The position numbers and the translations under genes were made by a program. Positions 1 to 9,788 of a DNA stretch of 64,000 nt are shown piece by piece. The stretch is from Burkholderia lata (GTDB lineage: Bacteria > Pseudomonadota > Gammaproteobacteria > Burkholderiales > Burkholderiaceae). How positions within the stretch are numbered: the stretch's first letter is position 1; every line of letters starts with the position of its first letter. The stretch covers positions 124,001 to 188,000 of the forward strand of contig NZ_CABVQK010000015.1 of assembly GCF_902499335.1 (NCBI RefSeq). The letters are read 5' to 3'. Below the pieces are notes generated by a model that searched no databases, was not told where the DNA came from, and saw nothing but the letters and a program-made list of their open reading frames with translations.

Positions 1-1
1 A

Positions 2-856
2 AGCGGGTCGCGTCGCGCCCCGCCGCTGATCCTCGTGCACGGCTACCCCGATTCGGCGGCCGTGTGGGCGCCGATCCGCGCGCGGCTCGCGAAGCGCTAC
101 CGCGTGATCGCATACGACGTACGCGGCGCCGGTGCATCCGATGCACCGCGCCGCCGCGCCGACTACACGCTCGAGCGGCTCGCCGGCGACCTGAAGGCGG
201 TGGCCGACGCGACCTGCGGCGGCCGGCCGTTCCACCTCGTCGGCCACGACTGGGGCTCGATCCAGTGCTGGGAGGCTGTGACCGACCCCGCGTTTCGCGG
301 CCGGATCGCGTCGTACACGTCGATCTCGGGCCCGTGCCTCGATCACGTGTTCCGCGCGAAGATGCGGCTCAAGCAGAGCCTGAAGTCGTGGTACATCGCG
401 TTCTTCCACCTGCCGCTCGTGCCGTCGCTGGTATGGCGGCTCGGCGGTGCGGCACTGTGGCCGCGCTGGCTGCAGCTCACCGAACGCGTGCGTGCCGAGC
501 GCGACCCCGTGCAACTGAAGAACGCGCTGAACGGGCTGCAGCTGTACCGCGCGAACTTCCTCGCTCGGGCACGCAAGCCGCGCGAACGGTACGCGCAGGC
601 GCCCGTGCAGATCCTGGTGCCGGTGCGCGACCGCTATGTGACGCCCGAGATGTCGGTCGACCTCGACCGCTGGCTCGGCGACCACGTGCGTGAGGAAATC
701 GACGGCACGCACTGGATCGTGCTGCGCCATCCCGACATGATCGCGTCGCGGATCGACCGCTTCGCGTCCGCGCAGGAGCGGCCGGCGCTCGCCCCGGCCG
801 TGGCCCGGGTTCAGCGCATCGCCGGCGCCGGCAGGCGTCTGAACAGCGTCTCGTAA
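2..856 (+). CDS. Alpha/beta hydrolase, epoxide-hydrolase type (5' truncated by window edge)
   Basis: The reading frame is already open at the left edge, so the true start lies outside the window; the first ATG at 35 falls inside the conserved fold. Visible motifs are the oxyanion-hole HGYPDS near the beginning and the nucleophile elbow GHDWGS, where Asp rather than Ser is the nucleophile, as in epoxide hydrolases and haloalkane dehalogenases. A candidate catalytic His is in DGTHW near the C-terminus. It probably hydrolyses an epoxide or halide in the cytosol; the substrate is unknown. Its 3' end overlaps the convergent glycolipid-binding gene by 46 bp. Confidence 0.85.
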   Translation, partial: SGSRRAPPLILVHGYPDSAAVWAPIRARLAKRYRVIAYDVRGAGASDAPRRRADYTLERLAGDLKAVADATCGGRPFHLVGHDWGSIQCWEAVTDPAFRGRIASYTSISGPCLDHVFRAKMRLKQSLKSWYIAFFHLPLVPSLVWRLGGAALWPRWLQLTERVRAERDPVQLKNALNGLQLYRANFLARARKPRERYAQAPVQILVPVRDRYVTPEMSVDLDRWLGDHVREEIDGTHWIVLRHPDMIASRIDRFASAQERPALAPAVARVQRIAGAGRRLNSVS

Positions 857-1371
857 TCGACGACGAGCCCGTCGTCGTCGATCTCCATCTCGGCCGTGAA
901 GTCGCGGAAGATCCCTTCGTAGCGGTAGCGCCGGCCCGGCTCGAGGCACGCGTAGGCCTGCTTGACCGGCGTGACCTTAAGGTCGGGCGTAGAGATATAC
1001 GCGACGTCGATCGGCCGCCGCTCGCCACGCGCGAGCCCGAGGCGGCCGATCGGCAGCGAATTCGTGAACGGCGTCGCCGCGATGTCAATGTCGATGCAGC
1101 CGTCGAGCGCCGGCAGTGCGCGGCCCGAGCCGTCGTGCCAGTGGCCGGCGCCGTCGCTGCGCAATTCGAGCGTGCCGCCGCCCATCACCTTGAGCACCGC
1201 GCAGGTCACGCGCCAGTGCGCGTCGCACTCGACGCGATACGCGAGCCCGTACGCACGCCCGTACCGCTGGCCGACCACCGCGCTTTCGACGACGATCCCG
1301 CCGCCGCTCCGGTCGAATGTCAGATGTTCGACCCCGTCGCCTTCGAGCGACGCCCAACGCACTTCGCGCAT
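811..1371 (-). CDS. Putative glycolipid-binding protein (DUF1089 family)
   Basis: About 186 residues beginning MREVRWASLEGDGVEHL, with a beta-rich pattern (YRVECDAHWRV, LELRSDGAGHWHD, IDIDIAATPFTNSLPIGRL) that I recognise as the DUF1089/Glycolipid_bind family. The frame stays open 23 codons further upstream, but the conserved family N-terminus begins at this methionine, so this start is preferred. No signal peptide is seen, so the protein is probably cytosolic. The molecular role is poorly defined even for the family. The last 46 bp are also coding on the other strand for the hydrolase C-terminus. Confidence 0.8.
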   Translation of the reverse strand: MREVRWASLEGDGVEHLTFDRSGGGIVVESAVVGQRYGRAYGLAYRVECDAHWRVTCAVLKVMGGGTLELRSDGAGHWHDGSGRALPALDGCIDIDIAATPFTNSLPIGRLGLARGERRPIDVAYISTPDLKVTPVKQAYACLEPGRRYRYEGIFRDFTAEMEIDDDGLVVDYETLFRRLPAPAMR

Positions 1372-1627
1372 CGTTCCGCCTCCCGGTTTTCCCGATGCGG
1401 GACATCGTGGCACAGATCGCTCGACGAAAGTGCCGGCCACCGCCGGTATCCGAGTCCCAAACGGGCAGCCCCGCCGAATGGCCTAACGGCGCGGCGTTCG
1501 GGCACGAATCGACATCCGGATTCACCGTTTCGGGGCATCGACCACAAATCCTGACTATCCAGAATTCCCTATTCCGGTGCACGGGATTGTGGCCTATGCT
1601 CGCGGCTCGTCCTGTTCCGCCGCCATC

Positions 1628-2521
1628 ATGCCTACCGCCCGCCCCGTCCCGCCGTCGATCGACCTGCGTATCCTGCTGCGCGGCATCGGGCAGATCGTGC
1701 TGCAGGCGAATGCGCTCACCGGTGCGCTGCTGCTCGCCGCGCTGGCGCTGACCGACCTGCGGCTCGCGAGCGCCGCGCTGGTCGGCTCGGCCGCCGCCAG
1801 CATGACGGCCGTGCTGACGGGCGCCGCGCGCCGCGACGTCGAACAAGGGCTGCACGGCTTCAACGGCGCGCTCGCCGCGCTGATCGCCGTGCTGTTCGCG
1901 CCCCATCAACTCACCGCCGTCGCGCTGGTGCCGCTGGCCTCGATCGGCGCGGCGCTCGTGCAGCGCGCGATGCGCGTGCCGCTCGCCCGCTGGCGCCAGT
2001 GCCCGTATTCGAGCCCGTGCCTCATCGTCACCGCGCTGTGGTTTCCGTTTGTCGCACTGCAACATGCAGGCGGCGCGGCGGCCGACCCGGCGCTGACGTT
2101 TTCATCCTCGGCCGATGCGCTGCTCTCCGGCGTCGCCCAGACCACCTTCGCGCAAGGCGCATGGGCCGGCGCGCTGATCGTCGCCGGCCTCGCCTTCGCA
2201 TCGCGCCGCGCGGCCGCGTTCGCGCTCGGCGGCGCGATCGTGTCGACCGTGCTGCTGGTCGCGCTCGGCGCGAGCGGCGCGTCGTTCGCCGACGGCCTGC
2301 TCGGCTTTAACGGCGCGCTCGCCGCACTCGCGCTGATGCCGCGTGGCCCGCGCGCGGCGCTCGCGGCCGCCGCACTGGCCGCGCTGATCCAGTGGCTCGC
2401 GACGCGCGCCGGCATTCCCGCGTTCACGGCCCCGTTCGCGCTCGCGTCGTGGGTCACGGTGATCGTCGCGCGCCGCTTCACCTTCGGAGAACCCGATGTC
2501 GTCATTCGCACACCGTCCTGA
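1628..2521 (+). CDS. Urea transporter (UT family)
   Basis: A 297-residue polytopic membrane protein with the internal two-fold repeat typical of urea channels: GLHGFNGALAALIAVL in the first half and GLLGFNGALAALALMP in the second. It is expected to let urea cross the inner membrane passively. No urease genes are visible in this window, so the urea supply may serve a distant ure operon. The start ATG at 1628 is chosen because the 17 codons before it are not membrane-like. It overlaps the next gene by 26 bp, which suggests coupled translation. Confidence 0.88.
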   Translation: MPTARPVPPSIDLRILLRGIGQIVLQANALTGALLLAALALTDLRLASAALVGSAAASMTAVLTGAARRDVEQGLHGFNGALAALIAVLFAPHQLTAVALVPLASIGAALVQRAMRVPLARWRQCPYSSPCLIVTALWFPFVALQHAGGAAADPALTFSSSADALLSGVAQTTFAQGAWAGALIVAGLAFASRRAAAFALGGAIVSTVLLVALGASGASFADGLLGFNGALAALALMPRGPRAALAAAALAALIQWLATRAGIPAFTAPFALASWVTVIVARRFTFGEPDVVIRTPS

Positions 2522-3272
2522 TGCCGTGAAACCCGGCGGCCCGATCACGGACGCCGAACGCCAGATGCGCGTCGACCTCGCCGCCGCGTACCGGCTCGTC
2601 GCGCTGAACGGCTGGGACGACCTGATCTACACGCATCTTTCCGCGACCGTGCCCGGCGAGCCCGGCCACTTCCTGATCAACCCGTTCGGCCTCACGTTCG
2701 ATGAAGTTCGCGCGTCGAATCTCGTGAAGATCGACCTGGCCGGCAACCGCATCGGCGACAGCGAGCATGCGGTCAACGTGACGGGCTTCGCGCTGCACGC
2801 GGCCGTGCACGCCGCGCGCGCCGACGCCGTGTGCGTGATGCATCTGCACAATACGGCCGGCATTGCCGTATCGATCCAGCGCGACGGGCTGCTGCCCGCG
2901 TCGCAGCACGCGCTGCGGTTTCATGGCGACCTCGGGTACCACGACTACGAGGCGCTCGCGTTCTCGCCGGCCGAAGGCGCGCGACTGACCGCGAGCCTCG
3001 GCATGAAATCCGCGATGCTGCTGCGCAACCACGGCACGCTGACGGTCGGCCGCACCGTCGCCGAAGCCTATGTGCTGATGGATACGCTGATCAAGGCGTG
3101 CGACATCCAGGTGCGCGCGCAGGCCGGCGGCGGGCCGCTCGTGCTGCCCGACCCGGCCGTCGCCGACCGAACTGCCGAACAGCTGCGCGACGGCGGCGCG
3201 ATCGAGGGCGAACTGGAATGGCCGGCGCTGCTGCGCCGGCTCGACCGGATCGACCCGACGTATCGCGACTGA
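2496..3272 (+). CDS. Class II aldolase/adducin family protein
   Basis: A 258-residue protein with the class II aldolase fold. Metal-binding histidines are visible in CVMHLHNTAG and in LRNHGTLTVG; substrate-binding loops include THLSATVPG and INPFGLTFDE. The family includes fuculose-phosphate aldolase, but bacterial members of this length with an adducin-like N-terminus often act on unidentified substrates. It starts inside the 3' end of the urea transporter gene and is followed 51 bp later by a 4-oxalocrotonate-tautomerase-type gene, so the three may be cotranscribed. The reaction cannot be assigned from sequence. Confidence 0.85.
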   Translation: MSSFAHRPDAVKPGGPITDAERQMRVDLAAAYRLVALNGWDDLIYTHLSATVPGEPGHFLINPFGLTFDEVRASNLVKIDLAGNRIGDSEHAVNVTGFALHAAVHAARADAVCVMHLHNTAGIAVSIQRDGLLPASQHALRFHGDLGYHDYEALAFSPAEGARLTASLGMKSAMLLRNHGTLTVGRTVAEAYVLMDTLIKACDIQVRAQAGGGPLVLPDPAVADRTAEQLRDGGAIEGELEWPALLRRLDRIDPTYRD

Positions 3273-3323
3273 CACCGCCGGCTTCCCACGAATCATTCAC
3301 CCCAATCATCGGAGCACTCCGTC

Positions 3324-3512
3324 ATGCCGACTTTCAATATCCAGCTCTTCGAAGGCCGCACCGTCGACCAGAAGCGCGAATTCGTCGAAGCCATCACGCG
3401 CGTCACGTGCGAGACGCTCGGCTGTGAGCCCGGCTCGGTCGATATCATCCTCACCGACGTGAAAAAAGAGAACTGGGCGACGGCCGGCAAGCTGTGGAGC
3501 GACGAGCGCTGA
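3324..3512 (+). CDS. 4-oxalocrotonate tautomerase family protein
   Basis: A 62-residue protein starting MPTFNIQLFEGR. Removal of Met would expose the N-terminal Pro that is the catalytic base of this superfamily. A downstream segment (GSVDIILTDVKKENWATAGK) matches the usual beta-strand and C-terminal hairpin of small tautomerases. The length is normal for a homo-hexameric member. It is the third gene of the urea transporter-aldolase run. The natural substrate is unknown; keto-enol tautomerisation of a 2-oxo acid or a promiscuous role are both possible. Confidence 0.85.
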   Translation: MPTFNIQLFEGRTVDQKREFVEAITRVTCETLGCEPGSVDIILTDVKKENWATAGKLWSDER

Positions 3513-3566
3513 GCGTCAACGGCGGCGTCGCTTCGACGCTGCGTGCCCTGCTCTGACTCACACGCT

Positions 3567-3589
3567 GCAGCGCCCGCGACGGGCGCTGC
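3567..3589. terminator. Hairpin downstream of tautomerase gene
   Basis: A perfect 10-bp inverted repeat with a CGA loop lies 54 bp after the tautomerase stop. There is no following T run on either strand, so it is a stem-loop that could end or stabilise the upstream transcript, not a classical intrinsic terminator. Confidence 0.4.
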
Positions 3590-3704
3590 ACGCGGCCTCC
3601 CCAGGCCACCACTCGTTGTGCGCCCGCACATCGCTTTGTCACGCAATCGGCGCATAATGCCGGACAGACGCAGCAGCCGATGGCCACCCGACGAGGAGAC
3701 CGCC

Positions 3705-6700
3705 ATGGAAGCGAAGAACGAGGAAGTCGTCGCACACCTGCTCTCGGACGTCGTCGAATTCGCGCGCGGGCGCCTGCCCGAAGCCACGTTCCGGATCGTC
3801 GAACCCTTCCTGCGTCATTACTACGATTTCGTCGATGCCGACGATCTGCAGAGCCGCAGCATCGCCGATCTCTACGGCGCCGCGATGGCGCACTGGCAGA
3901 CCGCCCAGAAATTCGTGCCCGGCAGCGAACGGCTGCGCGTGTACAACCCGATCGTCGAACAGCACGGCTGGCATTCCGACCACACGGTCATCGAAATCGT
4001 CAACGACGACATGCCGTTCCTCGTCGATTCGGTGACGATGGCCGTCAACCGCCTCGGGCTCGCGCTGCACTCGGCACTTCACCCCGTGTTCCGCATCTGG
4101 CGCGGCCGCGATGGCGGCATCGAACGCGTCGATGCGGGCGGCGCGACGCCCGGCGACGGCCAGTCGCAGCTCGCGTCGTTCATCCATTTCGAAGTCGACC
4201 GCTGCGGCGACGCCGCGCTGCTCAACACCTTGCGCAACGACATCGCGCACGTGCTCGGCGACGTGCGCGCGTCGGTGGAAGACTGGCCGAAGATCGTCGA
4301 CATCGCACGCGCGACGATCAAGGAAATGAAGGCGCGCGAATCGACCGCGGAAGACATCGAGGCGCGCGCGTTCCTCGAATGGATGGCCGCCGATCACTTC
4401 ACGTTCCTCGGCCAGCGCGACTACGCGCTGGTATCCGACAGTTCCGGCTTCGGGCTGCGCGGTATCGAAGGCTCGGGTTTCGGCCTGCTGCGCGAATCGT
4501 TGCGCGCGCCCGATGCGCCCGACGTGACGCCACTGCCGACCGCCGCCGCCGACATCATCACCGGTCCGTGGCCGATCTTCCTCACCAAGGCGAATTCGCG
4601 GGCGACCGTACACCGGCCCGGCTATCTCGATTATGTCGGCGTGAAACTCGTCGGCCCCGATGGCAAGGTCGCGGGCGAGCGCCGCTTCATCGGGCTCTAC
4701 ACGTCGACCGCCTACATGGTGTCGAGCGCCGAGATCCCGATCGTGCGCCGCAAGTGCGCGAACATCGTGCGGCGCGCGGGCTTCCTGCCGAAGGGACATC
4801 TCGGCAAGTCGCTCGTGACGGTGCTCGAAACCTATCCACGCGACGAGCTGTTCCAGGCCGACGAAGACCAGCTCTACGACATCGCGCTCGGCATCCTGCG
4901 GCTGCAGGAACACCAGCGCACGCGCCTGTTCGTGCGCCGCGACCGCTTCGACCGCTTCGTGTCGTGCCTGGTGTTCGTGCCGCGCGACAAGTACAACACC
5001 GACCTGCGCCGGCGCATCGCGAAGCTGCTGATCGATGCGTACAACGGCGTGAACGTGGAATTCACGCCGCTGCTGTCGGAATCGGCGATCGCGCGCATTC
5101 ATTTCGTCGTACACGCGGAACCGGGCACGATGCCCGACGTCGACACGCGCGAGCTCGAAACGCGGCTCGTGCAGGTCACACGCCGCTGGCAGGACGATCT
5201 CGCCGACGCGCTGCTCGACGCATTCGGCGAAGAGCAAGGCAACCGCCTGCTGCAGCGCTATGCCGACTCGTTCCCGGCCGGCTACCGCGACGACTATCCG
5301 GCGCGCACCGCCGTGCGCGACATCGAGCTGATCGAGCGCGTGAAGGATTCCGGGCAGCTCGCGATGAACCTGTACCGGCCGATCGAGGCCGAGGCGCGTG
5401 CGTTCCGCTTCAAGGTCTATCGCGCGGGCGACCCGATCGCGCTGTCGCGCAGCCTGCCGATGCTCGAGCATCTCGGCGTGCGCGTCGACGAGGAGCGGCC
5501 GTACCGGATCCAGACGCAGGATGCCGCGCATGCGTGGGTACACGACTTCGGCCTCGAGCTCACGGATGACACCGAGTTCGACATCGAGCGCGTGAAGGGC
5601 CTGTTCGAGGATGCGTTCGACCAGATCTGGAGCGGGCGGATCGAGAACGACGACTTCAACCGCCTCGTGCTGCGCGCCCACCTGAGCGCACGCGAAGTGA
5701 CGATCCTGCGCGCGTATGCGAAGTATCTGCGGCAAGTCGGCTCGACCTTCAGCGACGCCTATATCGAGCGTGCGCTGACCGGCAACCCGGCGATCGCGCG
5801 GCAGCTCGTCGAGCTGTTCCTGCTGCGTTTCGACCCGGCCACCGGCGACACGCGCGACGTGCAGGCCGAGCGGCTGCTGAAGGCGATCGAAGGCGCGCTC
5901 GACCAGGTGCCGAACCTCGACGAGGACCGCATCCTGCGCCAGTTCCTCGGCGTGATCAACGCGACCGAGCGCACGAACTACTTCCTGCTCGACGCGAACG
6001 GCGAATCGAAACCGTACCTGTCGTTCAAGTTCAATCCGGCGAAGGTGCCGGGCCTGCCCGAACCGAAGCCGATGTTCGAGATCTGGGTGTATTCGCCGCG
6101 TGTCGAGGGCGTGCACCTGCGCGGCGGGCGCGTCGCGCGTGGCGGCCTGCGTTGGTCGGATCGTCGCGAGGATTTCCGCACCGAAGTGCTCGGGCTGATG
6201 AAGGCGCAGATGGTGAAGAACGTCGTGATCGTGCCGGTCGGCTCGAAAGGCGGCTTCGTCGTGAAGAACCCGCCGCCGCCGAGCGATCGCGAAGCGTGGA
6301 TGCGCGAAGGCATCGCGTGCTACCAGACCTTCCTGCGCGGCCTGCTCGACCTGACCGACAACCTGGTGAGCAACGCGATCGTGCCGCCGCCCGACGTCGT
6401 GCGTCACGATCCGGACGACCCGTACCTGGTCGTCGCCGCCGACAAGGGCACGGCCACCTTCTCCGATTACGCGAACGCGATCTCGCACGAATACGGCTTC
6501 TGGCTCGACGACGCGTTCGCGTCCGGCGGCTCGGTCGGCTACGACCACAAGAAGATGGCGATCACCGCGCGCGGCGCGTGGGAATCGGTGAAGCGGCACT
6601 TCCGCGAGATGGGCATCGATACGCAGACGACCGACTTCACGGTGGTCGGCGTCGGCGACATGTCGGGCGACGTGTTCGGCAACGGGATGCTGCTGTCGCC

Positions 6701-8546
6701 GCATATCCGGCTCGTCGCCGCGTTCGATCACCGGCACGTGTTCCTCGACCCGAACCCCGATCCCGCGACGAGCTTCGCCGAACGCGCGCGCATGTTCGCG
6801 CTCGAACGCTCGAGCTGGGCCGACTACGATCCGGCGTCGATCTCGTCGGGCGGCGGCGTCTACCCGCGCACCGCGAAGACGATTCTGCTGTCGCCGGCCG
6901 TGCAGGCCGCGCTCGGCATCGACGCGCACGCGCTGCCGCCGGCCGAGCTGATCCGTGCGATCCTGCAGGCGCCGGTCGACCTGCTGTACAACGGCGGCAT
7001 CGGCACCTACGTGAAGGCCGCGCGTGAAACCCACCTGCAGGTCGGCGACCGCGCGAACGACGCGGTGCGCGTGAACGGCACGGACCTGCGCTGCAAGGTG
7101 GTCGGCGAAGGCGGCAACCTCGGCTGCACGCAGTTCGGCCGGATCGAGTTCGCGCAACGCGGCGGCCGCATCAACACCGACGCGATCGACAATTCGGCCG
7201 GTGTCGATTGTTCGGATCACGAAGTCAACATCAAGATCCTGCTCGGGCTCGTCGTGTCCGACGGCGAGATGACCGAGAAGCAGCGCAATGCGCTGCTCGC
7301 GGAGATGACCGACGAAGTCGGGCTGCTCGTGCTGCGCGACAACTACTACCAGACGCAGGCGCTGTCGATCGCCGGCCGCTATGCGGTCGAACTGCTCGAC
7401 GCCGAGGCGCGCCTGATGCGCTGGCTCGAACGCGCAGGCCGCCTGAACCGCGTGATCGAATTCCTGCCGACCGACGATGAAGTCGCCGAACGCCAGGCCG
7501 CAAAGCTCGGACTCACGTCGCCGGAACGCGCGGTGCTGCTCGCGTACAGCAAGATGTGGCTGTACGACGCGCTGCTCGAATCCGACGTGCCCGAGGATCC
7601 GCTGGTGGCCGCGATGCTCGTCGACTACTTCCCGAAGCCGCTGCAACAGCGCTTCAGCGAACCGATGCGCCGCCATCCGCTGCGCCGCGAAATCCTCGCG
7701 ACGCACCTGACCAACGCGCTCGTGAACCGCGTCGGCTGCGCGTTCGTGCACCGGCTGATGGAGGAAACCGACGCGCAGCCCGGCGACATCGTGCGGGCGT
7801 GCATCATGGCGCGCGACGTGTTCGACCTCGATGCGGTGTGGCGCGACATCGACGCGCTCGACAACCGCGTCGCCGACGACGTGCAGGCGCGCATGTTCGT
7901 CGACGTCGCGCGGCTGCTGGAGCGTGCGGCGCTGTGGTTCCTGCGGCACCTGCAATCCGGCGCGGTGGCCGACGGCGGCGTCGCCGAGCTGATCGCGCGC
8001 TGCCGCGATGCGGCCGAGCGGCTGGCGCCGCAACTGCCGTCGCTGCTGCCGGCCGACGATCTCGAAGCGCTGTCCGAGCGGCAGCGCGTGCTGGTCGAAG
8101 CCGGCGTCGACAGCGCACTTGCGGTGCGCGTCGCGAGCGGCGACATCTCGGCCGCGCTGCTCGACATCGCCGAAGTGGCCGCGACCAGCAACCGCAGCCT
8201 CGAACTCGTCGCGGGCGTCTATTTCTCGCTCGGTACGCTGCTCAATTACAGCTGGATCGGCGAACGGGCGGCAACGCTGCCGACGCCGACGCACTGGGAC
8301 ATGCTGGCGCGTGCGGCCGCGCTCGCGGAAGTCGCGCGCCTCAAGCGCACGCTGGCGACGAGCGCGCTCGCGGAATCGCCGGATTCGACCACGCCGGAGA
8401 CGATCGTCGGCGCGTGGCGCACGCGCCGCGAAGCCGCGCTCGCGCGCTATGAACACCTGCTCGCGGACCTGCGCGCGTCGGGCGGCGCAAGCCTCGCGGT
8501 GCTGCTCGTGGTCGTGCGGGAAATGGCGGTGCTCGAACGGGCGTGA
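3705..8546 (+). CDS. gdhB: NAD-specific glutamate dehydrogenase, large type
   Basis: A 1,613-residue protein of the very large NAD-GDH class, which deaminates glutamate to 2-oxoglutarate and ammonia. A long N-terminal regulatory region precedes the catalytic core, visible near residues 815-855 as GGLRWSDRREDFRTEV, KAQMVKN and PVGSKGGF; GGIGTYVKA and VVGEGGNLGCTQFGR lie in the nucleotide-binding part. The start at 3705 is set by a GAGGAG Shine-Dalgarno at 3693-3698 and by the family N-terminus MEAKNEEVVAHLL. It ends 22 bp from a convergent methyltransferase gene. A decayed copy of codons near 7351-7436 occurs at 10026-10111. Confidence 0.95.
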   Translation: MEAKNEEVVAHLLSDVVEFARGRLPEATFRIVEPFLRHYYDFVDADDLQSRSIADLYGAAMAHWQTAQKFVPGSERLRVYNPIVEQHGWHSDHTVIEIVNDDMPFLVDSVTMAVNRLGLALHSALHPVFRIWRGRDGGIERVDAGGATPGDGQSQLASFIHFEVDRCGDAALLNTLRNDIAHVLGDVRASVEDWPKIVDIARATIKEMKARESTAEDIEARAFLEWMAADHFTFLGQRDYALVSDSSGFGLRGIEGSGFGLLRESLRAPDAPDVTPLPTAAADIITGPWPIFLTKANSRATVHRPGYLDYVGVKLVGPDGKVAGERRFIGLYTSTAYMVSSAEIPIVRRKCANIVRRAGFLPKGHLGKSLVTVLETYPRDELFQADEDQLYDIALGILRLQEHQRTRLFVRRDRFDRFVSCLVFVPRDKYNTDLRRRIAKLLIDAYNGVNVEFTPLLSESAIARIHFVVHAEPGTMPDVDTRELETRLVQVTRRWQDDLADALLDAFGEEQGNRLLQRYADSFPAGYRDDYPARTAVRDIELIERVKDSGQLAMNLYRPIEAEARAFRFKVYRAGDPIALSRSLPMLEHLGVRVDEERPYRIQTQDAAHAWVHDFGLELTDDTEFDIERVKGLFEDAFDQIWSGRIENDDFNRLVLRAHLSAREVTILRAYAKYLRQVGSTFSDAYIERALTGNPAIARQLVELFLLRFDPATGDTRDVQAERLLKAIEGALDQVPNLDEDRILRQFLGVINATERTNYFLLDANGESKPYLSFKFNPAKVPGLPEPKPMFEIWVYSPRVEGVHLRGGRVARGGLRWSDRREDFRTEVLGLMKAQMVKNVVIVPVGSKGGFVVKNPPPPSDREAWMREGIACYQTFLRGLLDLTDNLVSNAIVPPPDVVRHDPDDPYLVVAADKGTATFSDYANAISHEYGFWLDDAFASGGSVGYDHKKMAITARGAWESVKRHFREMGIDTQTTDFTVVGVGDMSGDVFGNGMLLSPHIRLVAAFDHRHVFLDPNPDPATSFAERARMFALERSSWADYDPASISSGGGVYPRTAKTILLSPAVQAALGIDAHALPPAELIRAILQAPVDLLYNGGIGTYVKAARETHLQVGDRANDAVRVNGTDLRCKVVGEGGNLGCTQFGRIEFAQRGGRINTDAIDNSAGVDCSDHEVNIKILLGLVVSDGEMTEKQRNALLAEMTDEVGLLVLRDNYYQTQALSIAGRYAVELLDAEARLMRWLERAGRLNRVIEFLPTDDEVAERQAAKLGLTSPERAVLLAYSKMWLYDALLESDVPEDPLVAAMLVDYFPKPLQQRFSEPMRRHPLRREILATHLTNALVNRVGCAFVHRLMEETDAQPGDIVRACIMARDVFDLDAVWRDIDALDNRVADDVQARMFVDVARLLERAALWFLRHLQSGAVADGGVAELIARCRDAAERLAPQLPSLLPADDLEALSERQRVLVEAGVDSALAVRVASGDISAALLDIAEVAATSNRSLELVAGVYFSLGTLLNYSWIGERAATLPTPTHWDMLARAAALAEVARLKRTLATSALAESPDSTTPETIVGAWRTRREAALARYEHLLADLRASGGASLAVLLVVVREMAVLERA

Positions 8547-8557
8547 TGGTCGCTACG

Positions 8558-8583
8558 GTCGCGACGGCTCAGACCGTCGCGAC
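8558..8583. terminator. Bidirectional hairpin between gdhB and methyltransferase
   Basis: A perfect 10-bp inverted repeat with loop CTCAGA sits between the convergent genes and overlaps the last codons of the methyltransferase gene. It lacks a T run, so termination in both directions is inferred from position and stem strength only. Confidence 0.45.
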
Positions 8584-9429
8584 CAGCAGCTCTTCCGCGT
8601 TGTTCGGCGGCCGCAGGCCGTCGGTGCGATCGGCAAAGTAACGGCGCGTCAGTTCGGCGGCCGATACGTGTGCGGCTTGCGCGAAGCCGGCCTCCCGCGC
8701 GAGCGCCTGGATCTGCGCCGGCATGAAGAAGCTGATGAACGGTGTGCCGCTGGCGCGCGCACCCTTCGCGGCCATTTCCAGCCCCGGACGCACGTCGGGA
8801 TCCGCATTCTCCAGCGGCAACAGGAACGTCATCGCGAGCGTCGAGCCCAGCGCGAGCGACGCGACTTCGCGCAACGCAGCCGCATTCGCTTCGTGCGTCA
8901 GGTACATGCTGACGCCGGTGGACACCACGACCGCCGGCTTGCCGGCATCGAAGCCCGCGCCGACGAGCGCAGCGCGCCACGACTGTTTCGCCTCGAAATC
9001 GACCGGCACGAAACGCAGCCAGTCAGGCACGCCGAAACCAAGCTCGACCAGGCGGCGCTGCTTCCAGGCCTGCGGCGCGGGCGGGTCGACTTCGAAGACG
9101 GTCACACGCGACGCCATGTCCGGCCGGCGCTGCACGAAACTGTCGAGGCCTGCGCCGAGGATCACGTACTGGCTCACGCCGCGCGCGGCCTGCTCGGCCA
9201 CCAGATCCTCGATGAAGCGCGCCCGCGCGACGATCGACGCGCGGAACGGCCGAGTGAACTGCGGATCCATGTCGCCGCGCTGCTGCCAGCCGGGTTCCGG
9301 CGCGAGCAGTTGCAGCCCGACTTCGTCGGTGAGCACATGCGGCGGCGCGTCGAGTTCGACGTGCAATGCGCGCCACAGCGCGACGCGCGCGGCCGTGCTG
9401 TCGGGGGCGCTTTCGCGGGGTTCGGTCAT
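8569..9429 (-). CDS. Class I SAM-dependent methyltransferase (TIGR00027/leucine carboxymethyltransferase-like)
   Basis: A 286-residue protein with hallmarks of the TIGR00027 group: RFIEDLV, the SAM-binding motif YVILGAGLDSF, an acidic strand end VFEVDPPAPQAWK, and VVVSTGVSMYLT. Members of this group resemble protein carboxyl- and polyketide O-methyltransferases, but the acceptor here is unknown. It is the last gene of a leftward trio: ribbon-helix-helix protein, VOC protein, methyltransferase, with only 7 bp between it and the VOC gene. Expression is therefore probably set by the repeat-containing promoter at 9971-10000. Confidence 0.87.
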   Translation of the reverse strand: MTEPRESAPDSTAARVALWRALHVELDAPPHVLTDEVGLQLLAPEPGWQQRGDMDPQFTRPFRASIVARARFIEDLVAEQAARGVSQYVILGAGLDSFVQRRPDMASRVTVFEVDPPAPQAWKQRRLVELGFGVPDWLRFVPVDFEAKQSWRAALVGAGFDAGKPAVVVSTGVSMYLTHEANAAALREVASLALGSTLAMTFLLPLENADPDVRPGLEMAAKGARASGTPFISFFMPAQIQALAREAGFAQAAHVSAAELTRRYFADRTDGLRPPNNAEELLVATV

Positions 9430-9436
9430 GGCCGCC

Positions 9437-9787
9437 TCACGCGCCCTGCTTGCCCGGCGCCTGCAGGCGCCACACGCGGCCGTCCGGATCGCGCACGGTC
9501 ATGTCGCGCGTGCCCCAGTGCGTGTCCTCGAACGGCGTGACGACGTCGACGATCGGCTGCGGCTGCACCGCCTGTTCATCCGCCACCTTGAGCACGACCT
9601 GCATGTCCGGCGTCTCGCCCGGCGGCACTTCGGCGATGAACAGGAAGGGGCCGTCGCCGCCGCGCAGCTGGCCCGAGTGGTGATCGGTTTCGAACTCCAG
9701 CGTGAAGCCCAGCGCCTGGAAGAACTTGGCCGACTTGCCCCAGTTGTGCGTGGTCAGGTACACGGCTTCGATTCGCTCGGATGACAT
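9437..9787 (-). CDS. VOC (glyoxalase/bleomycin-resistance) family protein
   Basis: A 116-residue single-domain VOC protein (IEAVYLTTHNWGKSAKFFQALGF; MTVRDPDGRVWRLQ). One paired betaalphabetabetabeta unit suggests it works as a dimer. Candidate metal or ligand residues are not all obvious, so it may be a binding protein rather than an enzyme. Its ATG follows the stop of the upstream ribbon-helix-helix gene by one base, and a GGAGGAG site lies within that gene's last codons, so translation is coupled. The neighbouring methyltransferase suggests a shared small-molecule substrate, which is inference. Confidence 0.85.
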   Translation of the reverse strand: MSSERIEAVYLTTHNWGKSAKFFQALGFTLEFETDHHSGQLRGGDGPFLFIAEVPPGETPDMQVVLKVADEQAVQPQPIVDVVTPFEDTHWGTRDMTVRDPDGRVWRLQAPGKQGA

Positions 9788-9788
9788 G

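Noticed and set aside
3639..8456. A 1,605-codon minus-strand open frame opposite gdhB
   Set aside because: It mirrors gdhB in a GC-rich genome, has no family motifs and is Arg/Ala/His-rich as expected for an antisense shadow.
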